Source of the DNA: Aureispira anguillae
GTDB lineage: Bacteria > Bacteroidota > Bacteroidia > Chitinophagales > Saprospiraceae
Direction: 5' to 3'
DNA: 64,000 bases
NCBI RefSeq assembly: GCF_026000115.1
Contig: NZ_AP026867.1
Span: forward strand, 3,467,716-3,531,715
The notes beneath the pieces were generated by a model. The model had not been told where the DNA came from, did no database searches, and saw only the letters and a program-made list of their open reading frames with translations. How positions within the stretch are numbered: position 1 is the first letter of the stretch; every line of letters starts with the position of its first letter. Made by a program: the position numbers and the translations under genes. Positions 26,490 through 34,981 of this stretch are shown here, one piece after another.

Positions 26490-27728
26490 ATGAACAAACA
26501 ACACTTAATTCCACATCTATTTAGAAATGAATTCAGCAAGATCGTAACGGTTCTTTGCAAAAAGTTTGGTTTAGCCAATATACAACTGGCTGAGGATATT
26601 GTCGCAGAAACGTTTTTGATTGCTACAGAAACTTGGGGACTAAAAGGAATTCCCCCCAATCCTACAGCTTGGTTATATGCGGTTGCTCAAAATAAAACCA
26701 AAGATATACTCAAAAGAAATCAGGTTTTTAAACACAAAATAACCCCAGACTTAAAAGATCAACCGATAACGTCGGCTACTTTTCAGCTCGATCTATCAGA
26801 ACAAAATATATTGGATGGTCAAATTCAAATGCTATTTGCGCTCTGTAATCCAGCCATCTCTACCACATCCCAAATTGCTTTAGCATTAAAAATTTTGTGT
26901 GGATTTGGCGTTCATGAAATTGCCAACGCTTTTTTGACCAACAAAGCAACCATTAATAAAAGACTGCACAGAGGCAAACAAAAATTAAGACAACAAAATA
27001 TTGATTTATCGTTCCCACTCCCCCACGAAATAGAAAATAGGCTGCCCAATATTCTATCCATCCTTTACTTACTGTTTAATGAAGGATACTACTCCAAAAC
27101 AGCACAAAAAACACTACAAAAAGATATTTGCTTAGAAGCTATGCAGCTCCTCTATAACTTACTAAAGTATCCCCCCACTAATCAACCCCAAACCAATGCA
27201 CTCATGGCCTTATTTTGTTTTCAAGCCTCTAGGTTTGACGCAAGAACCAATCATCTAAATGAGCCTATTTTGTATGCTCACCAAGATCAAAACATTTGGG
27301 ATAAAGAATTAATTGCTAAAGGCAATTATTATTTGAACTTATCCGCACAAAAAAACATGGTTACCAAATATCATTTAGAAGCAGCCATAGCCTATTGGCA
27401 TACCAATGTGACGACTCCTGCAAAAGAAAAATGGGAAGCAATCTTACAATTGTACAATCAGCTGCTACAGATAGCGTACTCCCCAATTGCTGCCCTAAAT
27501 CGCACCTATGCCCTATCCCAAACCAACAGTTGCTCAGAAGCAATTCAAGAGGCGCTAAAAATTGACCTAAAAGACAACCATTTATATTACGCTTTATTGG
27601 CTGAACTTTATAAGGATTTAGATCCCCAAAAACAGTTAGAGTATTTACAATTGACCTTGGCATTTGCCAAAACTGAAAATGATCGCAAGGTGTTACTCAA
27701 AAAGATAAAAGCTGTTCGGGTAGACTAA
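26490..27728 (+). CDS. ECF42-type RNA polymerase sigma factor with C-terminal TPR-like domain
   Basis: ATG at 26490 is preferred over the TTG at 26466, giving 412 residues. The N-terminal 170 residues are an ECF sigma-70 domain: region 2 (LAEDIVAETFLIATETWGLKG) and region 4 (GFGVHEIANAFLTNKATINKRLHRGKQKLR). The remaining 240 residues form the long helical TPR-like extension that marks the ECF42 group. ECF42 factors lack an anti-sigma gene and are linked to DGPF proteins, as seen here. The C-terminal extension is thought to control activity. Confidence 0.9.
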   Translation: MNKQHLIPHLFRNEFSKIVTVLCKKFGLANIQLAEDIVAETFLIATETWGLKGIPPNPTAWLYAVAQNKTKDILKRNQVFKHKITPDLKDQPITSATFQLDLSEQNILDGQIQMLFALCNPAISTTSQIALALKILCGFGVHEIANAFLTNKATINKRLHRGKQKLRQQNIDLSFPLPHEIENRLPNILSILYLLFNEGYYSKTAQKTLQKDICLEAMQLLYNLLKYPPTNQPQTNALMALFCFQASRFDARTNHLNEPILYAHQDQNIWDKELIAKGNYYLNLSAQKNMVTKYHLEAAIAYWHTNVTTPAKEKWEAILQLYNQLLQIAYSPIAALNRTYALSQTNSCSEAIQEALKIDLKDNHLYYALLAELYKDLDPQKQLEYLQLTLAFAKTENDRKVLLKKIKAVRVD

Positions 27729-27730
27729 AA

Positions 27731-27754
27731 AAGGTCTGCTCTCCAGCAGACCTT
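27731..27754. terminator. Terminator between sigma factor and phasin-like genes
   Basis: A perfect 10-bp stem, AAGGTCTGCT with AGCAGACCTT, 4-nt loop, starts three bases after the sigma-factor stop and serves converging genes. Confidence 0.85.
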
Positions 27755-27823
27755 CTATAAAAACTTACCCAAAAAAAACTACTTAATTCTTTAATGTATC
27801 ATTAATTTACATTCTTAATGAGA

Positions 27824-28174
27824 TCATTTTTTTTCAGCTTCCTTTCGTTCAGCTTTTTGGCGTTCTACTTCTTTTGCCAAAAGCCCAACCTTCACCTCCA
27901 ATGATTTAATTCGCTTTTCCATTTTAGAAAAGGCATCACTTTGAGGCAAATTCATTTTGTCAAAAGCTGAATCTACTATTTTTTTAAATCTATTTTCGAA
28001 TTGAGGGCGTTGTGTTTCTGCGTTTTTAACAACATCATCGACTACTTTCTTACCTTCTTCTTCAGAAATTTTTCCCTTTTCTACCAATTCATCAATAGAA
28101 TTCTGTAGGCGTTCTGTAGTTGCAGCAACAATCCCAACTCCTGTATACAGGACCTTCTTAATTAGATTTTCCAT
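27824..28174 (-). CDS. Phasin-like coiled-coil protein
   Basis: The 116-residue protein has an amphipathic start (MENLIKKVLYTGVGIVAATTERLQNSIDEL) and a following region SEEEGKKVVDDVVKN that resemble the PhaI/PhaF (PF05597) group, which coats polyhydroxyalkanoate granules. The C-terminal 45 residues are a charged coiled coil (RIKSLEVKVGLLAKEVERQKAERKEAEKK, here in parts). It could instead act as a general membrane- or granule-associated stress protein. No PHA synthase gene is in the window. It follows its relative by 21 bp in the same direction. Confidence 0.6.
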   Translation of the reverse strand: MENLIKKVLYTGVGIVAATTERLQNSIDELVEKGKISEEEGKKVVDDVVKNAETQRPQFENRFKKIVDSAFDKMNLPQSDAFSKMEKRIKSLEVKVGLLAKEVERQKAERKEAEKK

Positions 28175-28195
28175 TTTTATTGCTTGTCTATATTC

Positions 28196-28537
28196 CTAAA
28201 TACCAGCATCTTCTTTGCGAAGTGCTTCTAGACTTTCTTCTACTAGTTTGCTTAATTTTGCTTCTAGTGCAGCAATACGCTCTTCCAATTCTGCTTGTTC
28301 TTCTGATTTAGAAGTTGTAAAACCAGAAAATGCAGTACCAATAACTTCTTTAGCTTTAGACTCAAAGTTGTCAAAATACTTAAACAACGATTTAGTATCT
28401 ACTCCTTCGTTATAATCATAATCGTAGTTATTTGAACCTTCAAATCCAATTACTTCTTCTTTTACGACTTTAGCAATATTTTTACTTAAAGCAAAAACAT
28501 CTTTTACGGTGTCCGTGATCATGTTTGTGATTGCCAT
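28196..28537 (-). CDS. Small coiled-coil protein, partner of the phasin-like gene
   Basis: The 113-residue protein has an amphipathic helix at the start (MAITNMITDTVKDVFALSKNIAKV), a Tyr/Asp-rich middle (NNYDYDYNEG) and a C-terminal coiled coil (AELEERIAALEAKLSKLVEESL). The layout resembles the 116-aa protein 21 bp downstream, so both probably coat the same hydrophobic surface. No enzyme motif. A 5'-leader hairpin at 28570-28605 precedes it. Confidence 0.65.
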   Translation of the reverse strand: MAITNMITDTVKDVFALSKNIAKVVKEEVIGFEGSNNYDYDYNEGVDTKSLFKYFDNFESKAKEVIGTAFSGFTTSKSEEQAELEERIAALEAKLSKLVEESLEALRKEDAGI

Positions 28538-28569
28538 TTTTAATTGATAGTTTAAATTTGTTAAAAGAA

Positions 28570-28605
28570 GGGATGATAAAAAAATAACTTCTCTTTTATC
28601 ATCCC
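28570..28605. promoter_or_regulatory. Leader hairpin upstream of the phasin-like operon
   Basis: GGGATGATAAAA (28570-28581) pairs perfectly with TTTTATCATCCC (28594-28605), 12-nt loop, 33 bp before the start at 28537. With the -7 box further upstream it would lie in the transcribed leader. It could be an operator, an attenuator or an RNA-stability element. Confidence 0.6.
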
Positions 28606-28654
28606 AAGTGATTGATTGTTGATGATTATCTTGGTTTGAATCTTAAATTCACAA

Positions 28655-28662
28655 CAAATGTA
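28655..28662 (-). promoter_or_regulatory. Candidate -7 box for the phasin-like operon
   Basis: Minus strand TACATTTG matches TAnnTTTG. No good -33 element is seen at the right distance. It would give a leader of about 110 nt holding the hairpin. Confidence 0.4.
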
Positions 28663-29050
28663 CTACATTTTTTTTGGAGTTTACAACCCGATTTTGCAAT
28701 TTTAGATAATAAATATTATATCGCTTCTTTTCTGATTTTTAAATAAAAAAAATTAGATCAACTAAACTAAATTACATTTTCTTCACTTTTATTAAATAAT
28801 CTACAAAATCAAGTTCTGAAAATTATTTTATTTTAAACTATAACTTTAATAATAGTTCAATTTATATGACATTTTGGAACTGACAGCTTGTCGAAAGGCA
28901 ATTTTGGCATTTCATCTGAACTATTGCAACTAGAATAGTTTAAACAAACTAAAGTAAAAATAAAAAAGGCAAGATAAAATAGAATTTATACTTAGCAGTC
29001 TCAACAAATTACTATAAAAGAAAATCATTTGTGCTAAGCATAAAAAGAAA

Positions 29051-29080
29051 AGAGGCCCCCCCTTGCAATGAGAAGCCTCT
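29051..29080 (-). terminator. Terminator after the four-repeat membrane protein
   Basis: AGAGGC (29051-29056) pairs with GCCTCT (29075-29080); on the minus strand the stem is followed by a T-rich run. About 210 bp after the stop. Confidence 0.55.
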
Positions 29081-29288
29081 GAAAAAACAGTACAAAAATT
29101 GCTAAATTACAAACCTATTATCTTATGAAAAACTTGCAATAAGCAAGGTGAAAAGGTAGTCAATCTTTCCACCTATATGCTTAAACGTTTAAACTAAAAA
29201 TCAAGTTTCTTTTATATTCTACATTTTTCTTAAAGTTATGTTAAAGTTTTGTTTTTTCAAACTATTTGCAAAGAAAAGAAATCCAATT

Positions 29289-31073
29289 TTAAAATCTATA
29301 GCCCAAAATAAGATATCCCCCCAGATGAATAATATTAGTTTGATTTTCTTGCCCTCTAAGGCTGGTATTTCCTCTAAAAATATTTGATGCACCAATATCA
29401 GATCTTAAGCCATAGCCAATAACAAACTTATCCACCAAGATCTCTTGCCCTATTGCAACTTTGAAGCCAAAATCAAATTGATGAAAATCCGCCAGTTTGT
29501 CAAACATCAAAACTCCATCATAAAATAATTTGGCCTCCCTCAGTACTCCCACATAAATCCCTGCTTGAGCAACTAGCTTAGTATTAAATAATTGATCGCT
29601 ATTCGTACTCCACAAATCATGCTGATAAGCCAAAGAAATACGATTGTATTTCATAACCCATTCCTTGATATAAAAAATGCCTTTTTCATAACTCCCATAA
29701 GCCTGCTTATTATCTGCATTGATAGAAAACTCTGCCACTAAAGCACCTTTAGGGATTATCTTATAAGATGCCCAAAGACCATAATTGGCTGCCAAGCCAA
29801 AATAATTCGTTGTCAAACTATTCTTATCAAACCCCTCTCTGGTTTCGTTATTGAGTAACATTGTAGAGTTAACCACAATAAAGGCGCCCGCTGCAAGTTT
29901 GCCTTCTACCAAATTCTTCTTTGGCGCTCTCTTTATTTCAACTGCTTCTAATAATTGAATGGGCTCTGTCTTATGATCAGAAGCCAATGCTCCTATTTTT
30001 AAAGCATCCAAAACAGCCCAGTTGATTTTAGATGCTGCAACCTGCTTATCATCCGTTGCCACAGCAACTATATCCAAATCTAAATTTTTAGTCCTAGGAC
30101 TTTCGCCGCTAAAATCATTTTTAGGTTCTGTCTCCCCAGTCAAAAGAAAATCTTTGGGCTGAATCCCCTTTGCAACATCCAATAAGTCGTTCTCTTGACG
30201 ATTTAATGGTTGATTAGCAGGATTTGTAACCGCTTCTATATTTCTTTTTGTTTTAGTAGGTTCCTCAGAGTGCTTTCCTTCAATTTTTACTGCTCCAGCG
30301 TCTTCAATAGTGTGCCCTGTACTCTCCTCCCCCTTAACCTGTTCACGATCATTGACGAGCGCATTCTTTTTCTTTAACTCATTCTTTTTCTCCGTCCAAG
30401 TAGCTGTTGTTACACCAGTTCGTTCTTCTTGATTGGTTTCAATAGGTTGATTAACAACAAAAGTAGTATTTTGAATTGGATGAGGTTTATAGTTACACAT
30501 CCTTAGCAATAATAATAATAAAGCTGTGGTCATTAAAAATCGCAACATTCGCTTTCTCCAATCACTAACAATCGGTTTAGCATCCAAAATTTTACTAATA
30601 TTGTCCCAAGTTTTATCAATATTTAACTGCCTATTGATGGCAAACCAAACTTTATTGGGCGTTTGAGTTGTTTCTTCTTGTAAGAAACTCTCTTTTAACT
30701 TAGTATCTAGGTCGGTATCTGTAACGGCTCCATTTTCAAGTTCGTCAGAGATAGAAGACCACAAAAAGGTAGGAGCTGCTTTTGTTAATTGAGCATTTAA
30801 TCCATCCTTTACTTTTTCATCGATCGCTGCATCTAAATGACTTGTATCGTCCAGTTCTTTTTCTATCTTTCCCCAAACAAAAGTTGGGGCACTGCTCTTT
30901 TGTTCATTTAGATAAGTATTTTGAATCTTTTGATCCAATGTTTCATTGATACGCTGCTCCAAATCCATTTGTGAGGCAATGTTTTCCCACAAATGCGCTG
31001 GCGCATTCTCTTGAATAGTATCAAAAGAACACTTTATTTTAGCATCAATATGTTTATCTAAATTATTTTTCAT
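29289..31073 (-). CDS. Sigma-operon membrane protein: four 38-residue repeats, TM, barrel-like C-terminus
   Basis: The 594-residue protein begins with four tandem repeats of exactly 38 residues. Each has a hD.KI-type helix and an APxxxW block, with Trp at 29, 67, 105 and 143; a fifth partial one has W156. One membrane segment follows at about 178-192. A disordered, low-complexity periplasmic stretch runs to about 390, and the last 200 residues are beta-rich, ending in YLILGYRF like an outer-membrane barrel. It overlaps the ECF sigma gene by 11 bp, so an anti-sigma role for the cytoplasmic repeats is likely. A single protein with a TM and a barrel-like end is unusual. Confidence 0.8.
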   Translation of the reverse strand: MKNNLDKHIDAKIKCSFDTIQENAPAHLWENIASQMDLEQRINETLDQKIQNTYLNEQKSSAPTFVWGKIEKELDDTSHLDAAIDEKVKDGLNAQLTKAAPTFLWSSISDELENGAVTDTDLDTKLKESFLQEETTQTPNKVWFAINRQLNIDKTWDNISKILDAKPIVSDWRKRMLRFLMTTALLLLLLRMCNYKPHPIQNTTFVVNQPIETNQEERTGVTTATWTEKKNELKKKNALVNDREQVKGEESTGHTIEDAGAVKIEGKHSEEPTKTKRNIEAVTNPANQPLNRQENDLLDVAKGIQPKDFLLTGETEPKNDFSGESPRTKNLDLDIVAVATDDKQVAASKINWAVLDALKIGALASDHKTEPIQLLEAVEIKRAPKKNLVEGKLAAGAFIVVNSTMLLNNETREGFDKNSLTTNYFGLAANYGLWASYKIIPKGALVAEFSINADNKQAYGSYEKGIFYIKEWVMKYNRISLAYQHDLWSTNSDQLFNTKLVAQAGIYVGVLREAKLFYDGVLMFDKLADFHQFDFGFKVAIGQEILVDKFVIGYGLRSDIGASNIFRGNTSLRGQENQTNIIHLGGYLILGYRF

Positions 31074-31623
31074 CGTTCTTACTCAGCAATTGTTTTAACA
31101 ATGCCCTAGCCCTATGCAACTGAGATTTAGATGTTCCTTCGCTTATATCTAATTTTTCGGCAATTTCTTTATGGTTGTAGCCTTCTACTGCATATAATTT
31201 TAGTACAATAGCAGCTCTTGAAGGTAATTCATTGACCAAGGCAATCAAATCTTGCGCATCAATTTGATCCAAAACATTTCCAATATGAGGACTGATGGCG
31301 ACCTGAGTATAAGACTCTAATTTTTCTTCATGCCGCTTTTGTCTACGATAATGATCCAAAGCAGTATTGATAATAATTCTCCTTATCCAACTTTTCAAAG
31401 AGCTTTCAAAATTAAACTGTTCTAATTTTCGAAATACCTTAATAAATCCTTCTTGCAAAATATCACAGGCTTCATCTTCATCATTATTATAAGAAAGACA
31501 AACACTATACATTTGATCCGCATATTTTCGATAAAGCATCTCTTGATATTGACGCTCATTCGCAATACACTTTTGAACCAAGTCCTTTTCTGAAATATTT
31601 TTAATATCTAATTTATCTTTCAC
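31063..31623 (-). CDS. ECF RNA polymerase sigma factor (RpoE-like)
   Basis: The 186-residue protein has sigma regions 2 (SVCLSYNNDEDEACDILQEGFIKVF, here in part: CDILQEGFIKVFRKL) and 4 (YNHKEIAEKLDISEGTSKSQLHRARALL). The start codon is GTG at 31623; no in-frame ATG precedes it before the lipoprotein gene ends at 31631. It directs RNA polymerase to an extracytoplasmic-stress set of promoters. It overlaps the four-repeat membrane protein, its probable anti-sigma factor. Confidence 0.93.
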   Translation of the reverse strand: MKDKLDIKNISEKDLVQKCIANERQYQEMLYRKYADQMYSVCLSYNNDEDEACDILQEGFIKVFRKLEQFNFESSLKSWIRRIIINTALDHYRRQKRHEEKLESYTQVAISPHIGNVLDQIDAQDLIALVNELPSRAAIVLKLYAVEGYNHKEIAEKLDISEGTSKSQLHRARALLKQLLSKNDEK

Positions 31624-31630
31624 CCTTTCA

Positions 31631-32320
31631 TTAGCTTTGCTTTACAAAAACAGCCTTCTGCTCCTCCCGTTCCAATTTAGCAACCACTTCTTCATATAAC
31701 TGCTGATTAATTGTCTTAGTAATTAAAATTGTGCTTTGACCCCCTACTGGTGATTTTTCAGCCTGTTCTAGACTTGCTCCCTGAATAGAAGAAAACCATT
31801 GAGCTGGATCTAACAATATTGTTGCTTTTGTCTTGGTAATTTTTGCTAAGTCCACTTCTTTGTCATTTCCCATCAAATCTTCTCCTGTTATGTGAAGAAC
31901 TTCTGTCTTAGCCAATTCAAAACGGACGGGGTACAACAAGCCCATTTTATTTTTAAAGGTACCATTAATGACTAAATTAGGGGTATGGCTGCTTTTAGAA
32001 ACCAATTCTACATCAATGGATTGGTAGATGCCCTGAGGCACATCAAACGACAACTCATCCAAACGCTCTATCCCTAATGGTGCAGTAAATTCATCGGTAT
32101 AATGCTTGGTAAAATATACATCTGCTCCTTCGGTTCTTTTTCCATCAAATTTGAAAGACTCCACCATCAAATAGCCCTCATCAAATGTCAATTTTCCATC
32201 TAAAATAGTTGCATCCAACAAATCAATACTAAAACAGATTTTTGTAGGCTGTTTCCATTGATTTACTTTAGAACAAGCAAAGATACTAAGAATAAAAAAG
32301 CAAAAAATTTTTAGTCTCAT
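31631..32320 (-). CDS. Lipoprotein of unknown function, first gene of ECF sigma operon
   Basis: The 229-residue protein has a lipoprotein signal (MRLKIFCFFILSIFACSK, Cys16). The mature part is beta-rich with a domain that suggests an immunoglobulin-like or DUF4382-like fold (for example GIYQSIDVELVSKSS), but I cannot name a family. It lies 8 bp before the sigma-factor start, so it is part of the operon and may be the envelope sensor or a target of the sigma factor. Confidence 0.7.
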   Translation of the reverse strand: MRLKIFCFFILSIFACSKVNQWKQPTKICFSIDLLDATILDGKLTFDEGYLMVESFKFDGKRTEGADVYFTKHYTDEFTAPLGIERLDELSFDVPQGIYQSIDVELVSKSSHTPNLVINGTFKNKMGLLYPVRFELAKTEVLHITGEDLMGNDKEVDLAKITKTKATILLDPAQWFSSIQGASLEQAEKSPVGGQSTILITKTINQQLYEEVVAKLEREEQKAVFVKQS

Positions 32321-32653
32321 TTTTAATTTTGTTTCCCTTATGACGCTTTTAAATATTAATAGGTTGCAAAGGATTTTATTTTTTTTACTTTTTTTTCAAC
32401 GATCGAATAATAGGGAAATTGCTCACAAATTGCAGCGTTTAAAATGGTATTTTACCTCTTATAAAAACAATGCTTTGAATATAAATAATTAATATTATTA
32501 ATGCAACATTGTTGCATTTACTTGCCTCAAAAATAATTAGTTATACATTTTAAAATAAATAATTATTTATATACATTTGGCTTGACGTCACAAAATTAAC
32601 CCCGATTTATATTCACAACATTCCCCAACTACACAATTACAATTATTCCAAAC
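32321..32653. other. Divergent promoter gap
   Basis: 333 AT-rich bases separate the sigma operon and the metalloprotease gene. A -7 box TACATTTG at 32572-32579 reads toward the metalloprotease. The stretch GACGTC at 32584-32589 is palindromic but short. Confidence 0.5.
32572..32579 (+). promoter_or_regulatory. Candidate -7 box for the M43 protease
   Basis: TACATTTG matches TAnnTTTG, 75 bp before the start codon. No clear -33 partner is visible. Confidence 0.4.
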
Positions 32654-34897
32654 ATGAAGACAACAAATTTTTTATTCCTCTTAATCCCATGTTTCTTATT
32701 TTCAGGGCTCTTACTACAAGCCCAAACCCCTGAAAACTACCAACAACAAATACACCAACACACAGAAGGAGAACCCAACCACGAATGTGGTGCACACCCA
32801 ACTACTGGTCAGGTCAATTACATGAATTTGACGGCAAGAGAGCGCCAAAATTATGTAAGCCAAAGCCGAGCGGGTACTATTTACATTCCTGTACGTCATA
32901 TTATTGTTAGAAAATCAGATGGTACAGGTGGTATTTCTAGTACAGATTTACAAAATGCAATGGATGAATTAAATACTACTTATGCTGCTGCTAATATTCA
33001 GTTCTATGAGTGCAGCAAAGCTTATGTTAATAGCGATACTTATTATGACTTTGAAACCTCTGAAGAAGCTGCTTTAGCTGCGGCTTATGAAGTTGCCAAT
33101 GTGGTTAATATTTTCCACTGTAATACGGTTTCGAATGGAGCAGGAAGTTTCTACTGTGGTTATGCTTATTTCCCAGGTGGTGCTGATCGAATTGTAATGA
33201 AGAACAGCTGTACCACCAATGGAAGTACTTTTATTCATGAGTTTGGTCATTATTTCTCTGCTTATCACACCCACCAAGGCGGTAATGAACTTGTTAATGG
33301 TTCTAACTGTTCTACTGCGGGTGACCAAATTTGTGATACACCTGCTGATCCTAATTTGTCGGGTGTTGTTAATAGCTCTTGTGTTTATACAGGTACTGCT
33401 ACCGATGCCAATGGCGATAGCTATACTCCACAAACAACAAATTACATGTCTTATTCCAGAAAATCATGTAGAACGGTCTTTACCAATGGACAAATTGCTC
33501 GTATTCGTTATAGCGCTGTTAATGATAGAAATTACTTAACTTGCTCTTGCTTTTCATACGACTATGTTGGATACTTTAACTTTGGTTCGGATGTTAGCAG
33601 TCACAATTACACAACCACTGGCACTACTTCTTTAGTTAGCGTGTACAACTGTGACTCAGACCCTCTACAACAAAGAGTTGGTGGTTGTTCTAGCGCTCCT
33701 AATTCAGTTAGTGTAGATTTTGATGTACCAGCAGGTACCGACAAATTGCGTTTATTGTTAAAAGGAGGCTGGCAAAATAGCCACAGTGAAATTCATATTG
33801 ATGGTCAATATCAAAAAGATTTCACCTTAAATACAAGTAGTTGTAGCACTGGCTATACCTATGTATACATTTACAATATTTCTAACCATACGCAAGACGG
33901 CAAGGTTACAATTGAGTTGGTAGATCCTACAACAGGATGTGCTGGTGATTTTATCATCGACTACATGTATGTTTATGCAGCCAATTGCAACGAAAGTAGT
34001 TATGCCAAAATTCCATACTTTACCAACTTCAACTCTGGTATTTTAGACAACTATTGGTTGACCCAAAGTTCAAATGAATTTGGACGTGCTGAATTAACCA
34101 ATTTGAATGGTCCATATTCTGGTGCTTATCACTTGGTAATGGATGTAAATACCAATGGCAACTACGCTACCAACCAAGCTGATCTACGAGTTGATTTAGA
34201 CAATTGTACTAGTCCTACTCTCTATTTTAGATGGAAAGAATTTAATGATGAAACGCATACACAAGATGGTGTTTACTTATCCGATGATGGAGGAGAAAAT
34301 TTTGTTAAAGTACATGATTTAACAGGAGGTACTTATAATACTTGGACTGCTGTTAGTCTCAACTTAGCAACCTTGGCTACTACTCATGGTTTAACACTAA
34401 GCAGTGAGTTTGTGATTCGATTCCAACAGTATGATAATTACAAAGCTACGACAGATGGTATTGCCATTGACTATGTTTATGTCTATGGTTGTAACAATAC
34501 ACCTACTCCTATGGTTATCATGACGGATGAAGACAGAAGAAGAGGTTCGGTTGTTACCGAATTCCCAGGTTGGGAAAATGCAACCAATGATCCTCTATCT
34601 ACTGATATTGATGCGATAGATGAAACAGCAAGCAAAACAGAGGTAGATGTATTCCCAAATCCAGCAGATCAACAATTGAGTCTTAACTTCAGACAATTTA
34701 AAACGGCTGATAAAGTAACCATCAAATTGGTCAATATGCTTGGTGCGGTTCAATATACAACAACACACAATATCAATAATGGGCAATCAGATGTTATTGG
34801 CTTGTCTATTGAACAGTTACCTGCGGGTGTCTATTCTGTGGTTATCGAAAGTAATAACAAAATGCTACACAACAAACGTTTTGTAATAGAGCACTAG
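32654..34897 (+). CDS. Secreted M43 (pappalysin/cytophagalysin) metalloprotease with T9SS signal
   Basis: The 747-residue protein has a signal peptide (about 1-23). The zinc motif is H195-E196-x2-H199-x5-H205 (HEFGHYFSAYH), with Ser where most metzincins have Gly, and a Met-turn NYMSYS follows near 265. These mark peptidase M43B. The middle holds CBM/jelly-roll-like beta domains. The C-terminus is a type A T9SS sorting domain (VDVFPNPADQQLSLNF start, AGVYSVVIES end). It should be exported and attached or released by the type IX system, degrading external proteins. It is convergent with another T9SS cargo. Confidence 0.94.
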   Translation: MKTTNFLFLLIPCFLFSGLLLQAQTPENYQQQIHQHTEGEPNHECGAHPTTGQVNYMNLTARERQNYVSQSRAGTIYIPVRHIIVRKSDGTGGISSTDLQNAMDELNTTYAAANIQFYECSKAYVNSDTYYDFETSEEAALAAAYEVANVVNIFHCNTVSNGAGSFYCGYAYFPGGADRIVMKNSCTTNGSTFIHEFGHYFSAYHTHQGGNELVNGSNCSTAGDQICDTPADPNLSGVVNSSCVYTGTATDANGDSYTPQTTNYMSYSRKSCRTVFTNGQIARIRYSAVNDRNYLTCSCFSYDYVGYFNFGSDVSSHNYTTTGTTSLVSVYNCDSDPLQQRVGGCSSAPNSVSVDFDVPAGTDKLRLLLKGGWQNSHSEIHIDGQYQKDFTLNTSSCSTGYTYVYIYNISNHTQDGKVTIELVDPTTGCAGDFIIDYMYVYAANCNESSYAKIPYFTNFNSGILDNYWLTQSSNEFGRAELTNLNGPYSGAYHLVMDVNTNGNYATNQADLRVDLDNCTSPTLYFRWKEFNDETHTQDGVYLSDDGGENFVKVHDLTGGTYNTWTAVSLNLATLATTHGLTLSSEFVIRFQQYDNYKATTDGIAIDYVYVYGCNNTPTPMVIMTDEDRRRGSVVTEFPGWENATNDPLSTDIDAIDETASKTEVDVFPNPADQQLSLNFRQFKTADKVTIKLVNMLGAVQYTTTHNINNGQSDVIGLSIEQLPAGVYSVVIESNNKMLHNKRFVIEH

Positions 34898-34922
34898 ATC
34901 ACTCCAATGATCGTTTCAAATT

Positions 34923-34950
34923 TGAGCCATCTCATTAATGAGATGGCTCA
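34923..34950. terminator. Bidirectional terminator between T9SS cargo genes
   Basis: A perfect 13-bp stem, TGAGCCATCTCAT with its complement, 2-nt loop, lies between converging genes and has T/A runs on both sides. Confidence 0.88.
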
Positions 34951-34981
34951 TTTCTATCCATAATACTATAATCCAATCTAA

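Larger units (their letters stand above)
28538..29288. other. 751-bp AT-rich gap
   Basis: No coding frame is credible. It contains the 5'-leader hairpin and promoter of the phasin-like operon at the left and the terminator of the membrane-repeat protein near 29051-29080 at the right. The middle (about 28690-29040) is very AT-rich and shows no clear structure. Confidence 0.6.

Noticed and set aside
33074-33433. Antisense frame of 119 codons inside the M43 protease gene
   Set aside because: It is a shadow of the protease reading frame, which has signal peptide, zinc motif and sorting domain.
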